Assembly: GCA_964565765.1 (NCBI GenBank)
Contig: CAZMGF010000008.1
Location: 7,563 to 71,562 of the forward strand
DNA: 64,000 bases
Origin: Bog-1181 sp964565765
GTDB lineage: Bacteria; Oederibacteriota; PGYV01; Palsa-1178
Direction of reading: 5' to 3'
Shown: one piece after another, positions 48,655 to 56,953 of the stretch
How positions within the stretch are numbered: the first letter of the stretch is position 1
How the letters are laid out: each line of letters starts with the position of its first letter
The notes under the pieces: model-generated
What the model was told of the DNA's origin: nothing
Seen by the model: the letters and a program-made list of their open reading frames with translations, nothing else
Databases searched by the model: none
Position numbers and translations under genes: made by a program

Positions 48655-48948
48655 ATGAGCGCGCATACGGCATCAGGCGTACAAAAAAACGCCGCAATAA
48701 GGGAAAAAATGAAGTTTTCAGCCGGGCTGACTTCCATGGTCAACTCCTATGAAAAGAAAGCCATGCAGATAAAATGTTTTTTTAACGGCATTGAGACTTC
48801 AAAGGGCATAATGGGGCTCATGGTCGACCTGACAAATGTCAGGGATATTTTCAACATCCGCATAGAAGTCACAGGAGCCGGCAGCCCGGAGCTCTGCGCC
48901 GTTGAGGCGGAAAAAGTCATGAAAGGGCTGGAAGAGTATTTCGCCTGA
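48655..48948 (+). CDS. HPr-like protein lacking the phosphorylation sites
   Basis: A 97-aa protein whose C-terminal half matches the HPr (PtsH) fold: 'TSKGIMGLMVDLTNVRDIFNIRIEVTGAGSPELCAVEAEKVMKGLEEYFA' parallels 'AKSIMGLMSL...ITIxAEGxDExxAxxxLxxLI'. The catalytic 'GLHARPA' His15 region is replaced by 'FSAGLTSMVNSYEKKA', and the regulatory Ser46 position is Gly (K-G-I-M-G). It therefore cannot act as an ordinary phosphocarrier; a binding or regulatory role is possible. ATG 48655 with GGAGGA is preferred over 48643. It lies between uvrB and uvrC with its own promoter upstream. Homology is by eye and needs a profile search. Confidence 0.6.
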   Translation: MSAHTASGVQKNAAIREKMKFSAGLTSMVNSYEKKAMQIKCFFNGIETSKGIMGLMVDLTNVRDIFNIRIEVTGAGSPELCAVEAEKVMKGLEEYFA

Positions 48949-48988
48949 GAATTTTTATCAGTATGCAATTTAAGAGCAGGGAGAATTA

Positions 48989-50776
48989 ATGGATAAAGAC
49001 AAGCTCTCCAGCCTTCCTGAAAAGCCGGGGGTTTATATTTACCGCGACGGCGCCGGCAAAGTGATTTATATAGGCAAGGCAAAGGTCCTGAAAAACAGGG
49101 TCAGGTCCTATTTCGGGGAAGGAAAGAAGGACTTAAAGACAGAGCAGCTTTCTTCCCGCGTGGCGGATATAGATTTTATTGTTACAGGCAATGAACTTGA
49201 AGCTTTTATACTTGAAAACAACCTCATCAAGGAACACAAACCAAAATACAACATCCTGCTTAAGGACGACAAGTCTTATCCGTATATAATGCTTTCAATA
49301 AACGATGTTTATCCCGGAGTTTATATAACACGCGACACCAAAGACAGGTCAAAAATATACTTCGGGCCCTATTTTTCGGCTGACGCGAAAAAAGTGGCCG
49401 CACTGATTTACAGGATATTTAAAATAAGGCAGTGCACCCTCGACCTTTCCGGAAAACCGCCCGGGAGGCCATGTATATATTATGACACGGGTTTGTGTAC
49501 GGCGCCATGTGTGAGGCTAATTGGCGCCGGAGAATATATGTCCGCGGCGCTCAAGGTCAAAGATTTTCTCTCCGGGGAATACGCGCCGGTAATTGCCCTG
49601 CTGCAGGGCGATATGGAAAGGTTATCGGCGGAAAAAAAATATGAAAAAGCCGCTGAAATCAGGGACGATATAAAATCTGTCGGGGAAATAATGAAGGAAC
49701 AGAAAATGGTGATACAGGGGGAAAAGAACATGGATGTGGCCGGATATATTTACAGGAACGGAGCCTATTATTTTGGCGTCTTTAACATAAGGCGCGGCAG
49801 GCTCACCGGCAAAACAATCAATATTTTCAGGGAGATGCCCTTAAACGAAAACCCCCTTGAAATTTATCTTTCGCAGTATTATTCCAGGAACACATTAATG
49901 GCGGACGAGGTTATACTCCCATCCGGCGCGGTGGACGAGGAGATAATACAAAGGTATGTTTTCAAGGGCAAAAAAATAACAGTGACTTTTGAGGAACCGG
50001 GCGGGAAGCTCCTCGGGATGGTTGAAGAAAATCTCAGGGAAAAGGCGTCATCCGAGGAAAAATTTGAGAAGAAAAAAATGGATGTTAAGGGCGAATACCT
50101 GGCGCAGATGCAGGCGCTGAAGGAATCGCTGAACCTTGAATACATGCCCGAATGCGTGGAAGGCATCGACATTTCACACTCTTCGGGGGATAATATGGTC
50201 GGGTCGCTTGTGGTCTTTAAAAACGGCGAACCCGATAAAAAGAATTACAGGCACTTTAACATCAAGACCGTGGGGCAGATAGACGATTATGCCTCAATAG
50301 ACGAGGTTGTTGAAAGGCGCTATTCAAGGCTGAAGGCGGAAGGTGAATATTTTCCCGATTTAATACTAATTGACGGCGGCACAGGCCAGGTAAACGCGGC
50401 AAAAGAGGCCCTGAACAGGGTAGGCGTGGATATTCTGCTCCTCGGGCTGGCAAAGGAGCGGGAAGAAGTATTCAAACCCGGAGGCGGAGAGCCCGTGGCT
50501 GTAAGCGAAAAGGGCAGGTTCCTGTTGATGAGGGTGCGCGATGAGGCCCACAGGTTCGCCAATTCATTCAGGAAAAAACTGGCAAACAGGGATCTTAAGG
50601 AGTCGATTTTTGATTCCATAAAGGGTGTCGGTGAAAAAACAAAATACAGGATATACAATGAGTTTAAGGATTTTGAGGAGCTTGCCTCGGCAATAGAAAG
50701 CGGCGATGAAAGGGCCTCGTTCCTCGGAAAAAAACAGAGGGAATCGGTATTAAAGACAATTAAAGAAAGGAAATGA
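48989..50776 (+). CDS. uvrC: Excinuclease ABC subunit C
   Basis: A 595-aa dual-incision endonuclease. The N-terminal GIY-YIG nuclease is 'PGVYIYRDGAGKVIYIGKAKVLKNRVRSYF' (3' incision). The family Cys cluster follows ('QCTLDLSGKPPGRPCIYYDTGLCTAPC'), then the UVR domain 'AEKKYEKAAEIRDDI' near residue 215. The RNase H-like domain has 'EGIDISHSSGDNMVGSLVVF' and 'LILIDGGTGQVNAA' (5' incision), and the C-terminal HhH is 'SIKGVGEKTKYRIYNEFKDFEEL'. It acts with UvrB encoded nearby. Confidence 0.97.
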   Translation: MDKDKLSSLPEKPGVYIYRDGAGKVIYIGKAKVLKNRVRSYFGEGKKDLKTEQLSSRVADIDFIVTGNELEAFILENNLIKEHKPKYNILLKDDKSYPYIMLSINDVYPGVYITRDTKDRSKIYFGPYFSADAKKVAALIYRIFKIRQCTLDLSGKPPGRPCIYYDTGLCTAPCVRLIGAGEYMSAALKVKDFLSGEYAPVIALLQGDMERLSAEKKYEKAAEIRDDIKSVGEIMKEQKMVIQGEKNMDVAGYIYRNGAYYFGVFNIRRGRLTGKTINIFREMPLNENPLEIYLSQYYSRNTLMADEVILPSGAVDEEIIQRYVFKGKKITVTFEEPGGKLLGMVEENLREKASSEEKFEKKKMDVKGEYLAQMQALKESLNLEYMPECVEGIDISHSSGDNMVGSLVVFKNGEPDKKNYRHFNIKTVGQIDDYASIDEVVERRYSRLKAEGEYFPDLILIDGGTGQVNAAKEALNRVGVDILLLGLAKEREEVFKPGGGEPVAVSEKGRFLLMRVRDEAHRFANSFRKKLANRDLKESIFDSIKGVGEKTKYRIYNEFKDFEELASAIESGDERASFLGKKQRESVLKTIKERK

Positions 50777-50786
50777 AGCAGGCGAA

Positions 50787-52181
50787 ATGATAATTAAAAC
50801 CATCAGGTCAAAAGTAGTGCTCTATTTTCTTGGAGCGTCCGCGCTTGTAATAGGGCTGTATGGCTTCATGACCTATGAGCTGCTCCGGGGGAACCTTGAA
50901 TCCGAAATGGAAAACAGGCTCACCACCGCCGGAAAAATAATAGCGCAGGCAATTGACCCTGCGGATGTGAAATATATCGGGCTTAAGGGGAAAATATACC
51001 TTTCATACAGGGAGAAATTAAGGAAATTGAGGGAGATAACGGAAGTACGGGATATTTTTATCCTTGGAGGGGACAGAAAAGTGCTGTTATCTTCCCTTGA
51101 TGAAAATGAGAAGTTTTATATTAATCTGGACAGCTTCGAAATTGAAAAGGCTTTCAGGGGAGAGACTTCATCTTCACCGCTTTATCAGGGGGCGGGAAAG
51201 CTTTATTATAAGACCGGGTATGTTCCTGTCGGCAGCGCCGGAACGATCGCGTGCGTTGTGGGAGTTGAGGCAAGCGTCAAATATACCAGATATTTAAGCC
51301 AGTACGGCTCTACGCTGGGGACAATGGGAATTATCAGCCTGGCCCTTGCCCTTGTGATGTCGATGCTGATTACCGGAGGAATTGCCTCAAGGATAAATCT
51401 GCTCAGGAAAAAGGCTGAAGAAATCGCCAGAAGGAATTTCTCGGAAAATATAACCGTTGAGGGTGAGGAGGAAATATCGCTGCTTGCGGCAACGCTCGAT
51501 TCCATGAAAAAAGAGCTGAAGGAGTATATAGAAGACCGGGAAAAAATGGCGTCAGTCGGGGAATTCTCCGCGGGGGTGGCCCATGAAATAAGAAATTCCC
51601 TGGGCGCCATATCAGGATACGCCGAACTTATAAGGGAAAGGGAAAAAGACGAAAAAACAAAAAAATTCGCCGGGGATATTGTCTATAACTGCATGAAGAT
51701 GAGCGAGTTTCTCAATAATTTTCTGACATACACAAAGGAATTTACTCCGGAATTTTCTCTTGTTAAAACGGCGGAATTGATAAGCGAAACAATTTCCGAG
51801 CTGCCTGAAGCGGCCGGAAAAGTTATAATTGACAGGTTTTCCGGTTCGGAGGCTTCGGCAAAATGCGACCCTTACCTTATAAAAAAGGCGCTTTATAATA
51901 TAATAATAAACGGATATCAGGCGCTGGATAAACCGGATGGAAAGGTTGAGATATTTTTGACAGCCGAGGGAGACAGAAGCGTAATTGTAATAAAGGACAA
52001 CGGGGCCGGCATGGGGCCGGAAGAGCTCTCCAGGATATTTCAGCCGTTTGTTACCGGAAAAAAAGAAGGCACCGGGCTGGGTCTGGCCATAGTTTATCGT
52101 ATAATAAAAGAAATACATAAAGGCGAGATATACGCCGCAAGCGAGGCCGGCAAAGGGTCGGAATTCGCGGTAAAAATATGA
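50787..52181 (+). CDS. Membrane sensor histidine kinase (NtrB-like class)
   Basis: A 464-aa kinase. TM1 ~10-30, a periplasmic sensor region ~31-178 ('KVLLSSLDENEKFYINLDSF'), TM2 ~180-205, HAMP ('RINLLRKKAEEIARRNFSENITVEGEEEISLLAATLDSM'). HisKA has His266 in 'GVAHEIRNSLGAISGYAEL'. HATPase has N-box 'NIIINGYQAL', G1 'DNGAGMG' and 'TGKKEGTGLGLAIV'. It is followed after 15 bases by an NtrC-type regulator, clearly its cognate partner. The extracytoplasmic domain has no motif I can name, so the signal is unknown. Confidence 0.93.
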   Translation: MIIKTIRSKVVLYFLGASALVIGLYGFMTYELLRGNLESEMENRLTTAGKIIAQAIDPADVKYIGLKGKIYLSYREKLRKLREITEVRDIFILGGDRKVLLSSLDENEKFYINLDSFEIEKAFRGETSSSPLYQGAGKLYYKTGYVPVGSAGTIACVVGVEASVKYTRYLSQYGSTLGTMGIISLALALVMSMLITGGIASRINLLRKKAEEIARRNFSENITVEGEEEISLLAATLDSMKKELKEYIEDREKMASVGEFSAGVAHEIRNSLGAISGYAELIREREKDEKTKKFAGDIVYNCMKMSEFLNNFLTYTKEFTPEFSLVKTAELISETISELPEAAGKVIIDRFSGSEASAKCDPYLIKKALYNIIINGYQALDKPDGKVEIFLTAEGDRSVIVIKDNGAGMGPEELSRIFQPFVTGKKEGTGLGLAIVYRIIKEIHKGEIYAASEAGKGSEFAVKI

Positions 52182-52196
52182 GACGGGGATGGTAAA

Positions 52197-53522
52197 ATGA
52201 GGGATATATTAATTGTCGAGGATAATGACGGCTTGAGGGAGGTTCTTAAAGAGGCCCTTTCAACCCCGGAAAACACCGCAGAGACGTCTGAAACAGCCGA
52301 AGAAGCACTTGAAAAGATAAAGCAACAGACATTTGATATGGTGATAACCGACCTGAAACTTCCCGAAGCGGACGGAATGTCAGTGCTTGAAGCCGTAAAA
52401 AAGATTTCGCCTGAAACGGAAGTGATAGTAATCACAGCGCACGGGACCGTTGACAGGGCCGTTGAGGCCATGAAAAAAGGGGCGGCGGATTTTATCACAA
52501 AACCCTTTTCAATAGAGCAGATAAGGATGCAGGTGGCAAGGATACTCGGCGCCAGAAATCTGAAGGAAGAGAACATTTATTTAAAATCAGTAATGGAGCG
52601 CAGGATAATAGGTTCCGGCGGCAGATTAAAAAGCGTTATGGAAACCGCTTCAAGGGCCGCCGACAAGGACGCCACCGTGCTTATCACCGGGGAATCAGGA
52701 ACCGGAAAAGAACTTATAGCGGAAGAGATACACAGGCGGTCAAAGAGAAATAATTTTCAGATGGTAAAAGTTAACTGCGCGGCGCTATCCCCCGGGCTGC
52801 TTGAATCGGAACTTTTCGGCCATGAAAAAGGTGCGTTTACGGATGCTTATACACAAAAAAAGGGGCGCTTTGAACTTGCCGACAGGGGGACAATATTCCT
52901 TGATGAAATAGCGGAATTGCCGCAGCCGCTGCAGGTAAAAATACTCCGCGTTATACAGGAACGTGAGTTTGAGCGCGTTGGCGGCGAAAAGACCATAAAA
53001 ACGGACGTACGTATAATAGCCGCCACCAACAGGGACCTGAAAGCCATGGTAAAGGAAGGGGCTTTCAGGCAGGAGCTTTACTACAGGCTGAATGTGGTGG
53101 AAATAAATATGCCCCCGCTGCGCGAGAGGAAGGAAGATATACCGGAGCTTGTGGAATATTTCATAAAAAAATACGCGGAATACGACAATTACAGGGTGAA
53201 AGGCATAACCAAAGAGGCGCAGGACGCGCTTTTGTTCTACGATTATCCAGGCAACATAAGGGAACTTGAAAACATAATACAGCGTGTGCTTGTATTGTGC
53301 GGCGGCGATATGATAAACGACGGGGACATTCCTTATGAGCTTAAAGCCGGAAAACCCGCTGAATCCGGAAAAGACGGGCTGGAGGCGAAAGTCGCTTCAT
53401 TTGAAAAAAATATGATCCAGAAAGCCCTGGATGAAACGAAAGGCAACAAGGCAAAGGCCGCCGAACTGCTCAGTGTGAACAGGGTCACCCTGCTGGCAAA
53501 AATAAAAAAATACGGGCTTTAA
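52197..53522 (+). CDS. NtrC-family sigma-54-dependent response regulator
   Basis: A 441-aa activator: receiver with phospho-Asp52 ('MVITDLKLPEADGMSVLE'), AAA+ domain with Walker A 'GESGTGKE' near 164, 'GHEKGAFTDAYTQKKGRFELADRGTIFLDEIAELP' (sigma-54-contact loop GAFTDA near 212, a natural variant of GAFTGA) and arginine finger region 'FRQELYYRLNVVEINMPPLRER'. A Fis-type HTH ends the protein ('NKAKAAELLSVNRVTLLAKIKK'). It activates sigma-54 promoters, and one with near-consensus sequence lies at 54386, two genes downstream. Kinase and regulator are almost certainly one two-component system. Confidence 0.95.
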   Translation: MRDILIVEDNDGLREVLKEALSTPENTAETSETAEEALEKIKQQTFDMVITDLKLPEADGMSVLEAVKKISPETEVIVITAHGTVDRAVEAMKKGAADFITKPFSIEQIRMQVARILGARNLKEENIYLKSVMERRIIGSGGRLKSVMETASRAADKDATVLITGESGTGKELIAEEIHRRSKRNNFQMVKVNCAALSPGLLESELFGHEKGAFTDAYTQKKGRFELADRGTIFLDEIAELPQPLQVKILRVIQEREFERVGGEKTIKTDVRIIAATNRDLKAMVKEGAFRQELYYRLNVVEINMPPLRERKEDIPELVEYFIKKYAEYDNYRVKGITKEAQDALLFYDYPGNIRELENIIQRVLVLCGGDMINDGDIPYELKAGKPAESGKDGLEAKVASFEKNMIQKALDETKGNKAKAAELLSVNRVTLLAKIKKYGL

Positions 53523-53539
53523 CAATAAAGGAGAAAATA

Positions 53540-54265
53540 ATGAAAAAAATGGCACTGGTTTTATCCGCATCGCTTATCACTCTTTTTCCCGCGCTTTATG
53601 CCGGGGAAAATCCCGGATTTGAGGCAAAAGCCAGGGAGTATTCCGCACAGCTGGAAAAAAAGCAGTCGGAGTATCTGAGGGTAAAATCCCGTTATGAGCA
53701 GATGTTGAGGCGTTTAAATGAACTCAAGGAGCGAACCAAGAAAAATCCTGTGGCCTCTTTTATTAATTCCATGAAGATGGACTATTACCTTAAAGCGGGT
53801 AACAGCGCGGGGTATAAAATTTACGTGCTCAACAGGCAGATCAAGGAACTTTCGGGTGAGTGCTTTACTTATGATTCCCTTGTTGCCGGTGACCTTACGA
53901 AAAAATTCCAGGATTGTATTGAAAATAAATGCGGGGAGGCGCAGCGGATATATGACGAAAGGGAAAAGTGGACCGCCATGGCGCTCGGGACCGGAGAGGC
54001 CCTTGTATTTGATATTGATGTAAAGGGCATGCTTGAAGGGATGAGTCCGGAGGCAAAAGAGGACCTAAGGCAATACCTGAAAAAGAAAATGGTGCAGATA
54101 GAAGAAAGAATATATATGCTCAGGGAAGAAAAAGAGATAAATACCGCCGCCGGGAAAAACGGCATAAAAACAGCATCCGAAACGGTTAAAAAATCAGGGG
54201 AAGAAATGGCAAAGTTTTTGAGGATGGAAAAAGAGGCGAAAAACATACTGGCTTCTATTAAATAA
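53540..54265 (+). CDS. Exported coiled-coil protein
   Basis: A 241-aa protein with a signal peptide ('MALVLSASLITLFPALYAGE') and long heptad-like segments at ~25-70 ('EYSAQLEKKQSEYLRVKSRYEQMLRRLNELKERT') and ~170-240. Two Cys-containing motifs lie near residue 110-130 ('GECFTYDS', 'QDCIENKCGEAQ'), possibly forming disulfides. It is periplasmic or surface located. I recognise no family. It lies 17 bases after the NtrC-type gene and may belong to the same signalling operon. Confidence 0.7.
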   Translation: MKKMALVLSASLITLFPALYAGENPGFEAKAREYSAQLEKKQSEYLRVKSRYEQMLRRLNELKERTKKNPVASFINSMKMDYYLKAGNSAGYKIYVLNRQIKELSGECFTYDSLVAGDLTKKFQDCIENKCGEAQRIYDEREKWTAMALGTGEALVFDIDVKGMLEGMSPEAKEDLRQYLKKKMVQIEERIYMLREEKEINTAAGKNGIKTASETVKKSGEEMAKFLRMEKEAKNILASIK

Positions 54266-54266
54266 G

Positions 54267-54295
54267 GACAGCCCTGCCAGCATCGCAGGGCTGTC
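54267..54295. promoter_or_regulatory. 11-bp perfect inverted repeat upstream of the sigma-54 promoter
   Basis: GACAGCCCTGC (54267-54277) and GCAGGGCTGTC (54285-54295) pair perfectly around a 7-base loop. The following 'GTAATTCATT' is a poor T-tract, so it is either a weak terminator of the preceding gene or an enhancer palindrome for the NtrC-type activator about 90 bases upstream of the -24 element. Confidence 0.5.
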
Positions 54296-54385
54296 GTAAT
54301 TCATTCACCGCTGTACGTTTTTATACTATAAAATCCCGGATTGTAAAACCACCCCGTTATTAGCCATATTTATATGGGCATATGC

Positions 54386-54401
54386 TGGCACGGCTATTGC
54401 T
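54386..54401 (+). promoter_or_regulatory. Near-consensus sigma-54 promoter
   Basis: TGGCAC (54386-54391), N5 (GGCTA), TTGCT (54397-54401): the invariant GG and GC are exactly 10 bases apart, matching the TGGCAC-N5-TTGC consensus. Start would be near 54412, about 27 bases before the ATG at 54439. An NtrC-type activator is encoded just upstream. Confidence 0.85.
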
Positions 54402-54438
54402 TACTATAATGATGTAGAAAGCAAAAAGGAGAATTTAT

Positions 54439-54810
54439 ATGAGGCTGAAATTGATATCAATAGATGAAAAACAGCTGAAAGATTACTTGGTGCTTGTCCA
54501 GAAAATAAAGAGCATTCCGCCCGATAAAACCTCTGATATGGCCGGAAAAATATCAAGAATAAGGGGAAGGGCCGGAAAGAACGCCATTTACCGCAGTCTT
54601 ATAGAATCCAATTTAAAGAATGTGGTTCATGTGGCCTCGAAATACAGGGGGGCCGGAGTGACATTTGCCGCTCTTATTGCCGCCGGCAACAGGGCATTGA
54701 TAGCGGGCATAAAGGGATTTGAACCTGAAAAAGGCGAAAATTTTAGCGAAGCCATAAACTGGCAGATCGAAGGCGCGGTAATGGACTGTGTTGTTGAGGC
54801 TAAAAAATAG
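54439..54810 (+). CDS. Sigma-70 region-2-only protein (truncated sigma-like factor)
   Basis: A 123-aa protein. Residues ~50-115, 'LIESNLKNVVHVASKYRGAG' continuing 'VTFAALIAAGNRALIAGIKG' and 'FEPEKGENFSEAINWQIEGAV', match sigma-70 regions 1.2-2.3 ('LIEANLRLVVxIAKKYRGRGL...DLIQEGNIGLxxAVxKFDPERGxKFSTYAxWWIRQAI'). It ends right there: no regions 3 or 4. The next gene follows after 43 bases, so this is not a simple frameshift of a longer gene. The first Trp of the WW pair used for -10 melting is Asn. It might bind core RNA polymerase without normal promoter recognition, or act as a decoy or co-regulator. It is expressed from a sigma-54 promoter next to its activator gene. Confidence 0.7.
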   Translation: MRLKLISIDEKQLKDYLVLVQKIKSIPPDKTSDMAGKISRIRGRAGKNAIYRSLIESNLKNVVHVASKYRGAGVTFAALIAAGNRALIAGIKGFEPEKGENFSEAINWQIEGAVMDCVVEAKK

Positions 54811-54828
54811 GCCGGCCGCATGGCCGGC
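54811..54828 (+). promoter_or_regulatory. GC hairpin between the mini-sigma and DUF11 genes
   Basis: GCCGGCC (54811-54817) / GGCCGGC (54822-54828) with a 4-base loop, followed by 'ATTTGAAA'. It is possibly a partial terminator or processing site setting the ratio of the two products. Confidence 0.4.
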
Positions 54829-54853
54829 ATTTGAAAAACAGGAGATGGTAAAA

Positions 54854-56599
54854 ATGAAAAAAAGAATTATTTCGGCGCTCATACTGATGCTGGCAGTGGC
54901 GGCTTTTAGTTATTCTGCAACAGGAACAGCGGTTATAAGCCCTGCTTATCTCGCGCCGTCAGCATACCGTCCTACTATCACCATAACTTATAAAACCGCC
55001 GGCGTTACAATGGTTGCGGGCGCGGTGGAGTTGCAGATAAATTCAGCCTTTCCGCTTCCAACCACAGTAACCACAAGCGCCGGCGCTATAACAGCGGTCA
55101 TAATGATTAACGGAACCACCCCCACTGACGTGCCGCAGTCTGATATAACCATTAACGGATATACCGTTACGATAAATTCATTAAACATACAGCCGGTTGA
55201 TTCACTGATTATAACCTACACCGGGGCAGGAACAGGCGAATTTGTCGGGCCGGCGGCAACCGGCGCGTATCCTTTTAATGTATCCGAGGAAATTTCATCA
55301 ACCGACCTTAATTTTACAGGCCTTGGTTCCCAGCCGGTTATTTATGTCACAAATATGGTAATTACCAAAACAACAGAAAGCAGCCTTATAGAGGCGGGCA
55401 ATACAGTTACATATGTAATTTCGTATCAAAGCAATGAAGCGAATATGAATTCTGTTTCAATAACGGACTCAATGCCTCAGGGGCTTTTGATACAAAGCGC
55501 GCAGCCGTCTTCGAGCAGTTATAGCGGCAATATATATACATGGAACATTGGAAGCGTTGCTACAGCAGGCAGTTTGTCAAGCATCACAATAACGGCTGTG
55601 GCGCAAGCCGGGATTGCGGCATACGGCTTTACCTCGACCAATTACGCCACTATTTCAGCCAACAGCAGCATAACAGGATCAAATGGAATGGCTGTTTCAA
55701 GCACAGTAAACGTCAGCGGAGCGGTTCTTACATCTTCAATTACAGCTTCACCCGATTCTGTTGTATCAGGCGGGCAGATTACTGTTGTCATGAATGTAAG
55801 CAATTCCGGAAACTATGGGGCGTCAAGCGTCGCTCCATCGACACTTTCATTATCCGGCACCACAGTGGCGACATTGCTAAGCGGACCCGTACCTTCATCT
55901 GTTTCAGGTATTGAACCCAACGCATCGGCTTCTTTTACGTGGATATATACGGCAAATAATCCTGGAATGACAAATTTTACGGGTTACTCCAGGGGATATG
56001 ACAACGGGCAAGTATTGTCTTCAGGAACCGCTGTTAGCGGCAATATTTCGGTATTAAACCCGACCCCGACATTTACATTCACCTTAACAAGCACACCCAC
56101 TCCGCAGAATACAAATACTTCAACCGGAACATTTACACCTGTGCCGCCGACGGACACGCCGACCCCTCAATATACAAACACTCCCGCTGTCACAAATACA
56201 CCGGCAGTTACCGATACACCGGCGGGGACCGCGACCACGGTTCCGGGCCAGACAAGTTCTCCGACAGCGGTTTCAACGGCCCCGCTTACAACGCCGACGC
56301 AGGTTCCAACAATTACTGTAAAAGCCGTAACCGACAGAAATTATATTAATCTCAGCAACGGCGACAGGGCCGCTATTATTTACAAAGTTGAAAGCGACGG
56401 CGACAGCTGGATAGATATATATAATCTCAGCGGCGAGCTTGTAAAGCATTATGTAAGAGAGCCGCTTGCCGCCGGACAGCATACAGTTTACTGGGACGGA
56501 TCAAACGATGACGGCAAAAAAGTCGGGCAGGGAATGTATTTTATAGTAATACACCAGCCGGGCGGGGTAACAACAAAGAAACTTATTGTAATAAAATAG
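54854..56599 (+). CDS. Secreted DUF11-domain protein with Thr/Pro linker and C-terminal FlgD-like Ig domain
   Basis: A 581-aa exported protein (signal 'KKRIISALILMLAVAAFSYSA'). A first beta domain (~20-160) is followed by a DUF11 module ('MVITKTTESSLIEAGNTVTYVISYQSNEANMNSVSITDSMPQG', ~170-290) and a CARDB/DUF11-like module (~295-395). A Thr/Pro linker follows (~400-485, 'TPTFTFTLTSTPTPQNTNTS'), and a C-terminal domain with 'IDIYNLSGELVKHYVREPLA' and 'HTVYWDGSNDDGKKVGQGMYF'. ATG 54854 has AGGAGATGGTAAAA before it; an in-frame ATG at 54788 lies in the mini-sigma gene and would destroy the signal peptide. It is probably co-transcribed from the sigma-54 promoter. Confidence 0.82.
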   Translation: MKKRIISALILMLAVAAFSYSATGTAVISPAYLAPSAYRPTITITYKTAGVTMVAGAVELQINSAFPLPTTVTTSAGAITAVIMINGTTPTDVPQSDITINGYTVTINSLNIQPVDSLIITYTGAGTGEFVGPAATGAYPFNVSEEISSTDLNFTGLGSQPVIYVTNMVITKTTESSLIEAGNTVTYVISYQSNEANMNSVSITDSMPQGLLIQSAQPSSSSYSGNIYTWNIGSVATAGSLSSITITAVAQAGIAAYGFTSTNYATISANSSITGSNGMAVSSTVNVSGAVLTSSITASPDSVVSGGQITVVMNVSNSGNYGASSVAPSTLSLSGTTVATLLSGPVPSSVSGIEPNASASFTWIYTANNPGMTNFTGYSRGYDNGQVLSSGTAVSGNISVLNPTPTFTFTLTSTPTPQNTNTSTGTFTPVPPTDTPTPQYTNTPAVTNTPAVTDTPAGTATTVPGQTSSPTAVSTAPLTTPTQVPTITVKAVTDRNYINLSNGDRAAIIYKVESDGDSWIDIYNLSGELVKHYVREPLAAGQHTVYWDGSNDDGKKVGQGMYFIVIHQPGGVTTKKLIVIK

Positions 56600-56953
56600 G
56601 CTGCATATTTTGGATCAGTATAAACCGGGGTTTTGCATCATGATATTAATGAATGTTTGATAATTAAATCTATTCAACATGGTCCTGGATTAACTGTTTA
56701 ACTAAAATCAACATAATTCACTATTTTCCACTTTTACTTTCACGTTAAACCAATTTATTTTATGGTTAAACTATCCTGTGTAGTTATTTTGTTACCCACC
56801 CAAAAATTGCTTTATCATGTATCCATGCTATAGTCTAAATAAGGGAAAATTTTAAGCGTTTAAACAGGAGCCTATATTAATTTAAAACGTTTTCAATAAA
56901 AACGCTTTCGGGGAATTAATATTAATGTTCGAAATTTAGGCGGGAGTTTTATC
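56600..56953 (+). promoter_or_regulatory. 354-base regulatory region before the giant Thr/Pro protein gene
   Basis: There is no gene here. A promoter is likely: TTGCTT (56807-56812), a 16-base spacer and extended TGC-TATAGT (-10 at 56829-56834). Upstream is a perfect 9-bp inverted repeat GTTAAACCA (56744-56752) / TGGTTAAAC (56763-56771). The core GTTTAA(A)C/T recurs at about 56695 and 56857, four copies in ~170 bases, suggesting a regulator-binding array. The ~115-base leader contains a small stem around 'CGTTTTCAATAAAAACG' (about 56889-56905) before the GGCGGGAG ribosome site. Confidence 0.5.

Noticed and set aside
54439..54810. The mini-sigma as a frameshifted pseudogene of a full sigma factor
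   Set aside because: Only 43 bases separate its stop from the next gene's start, and no region 3 or 4 coding sequence is readable in any frame nearby.
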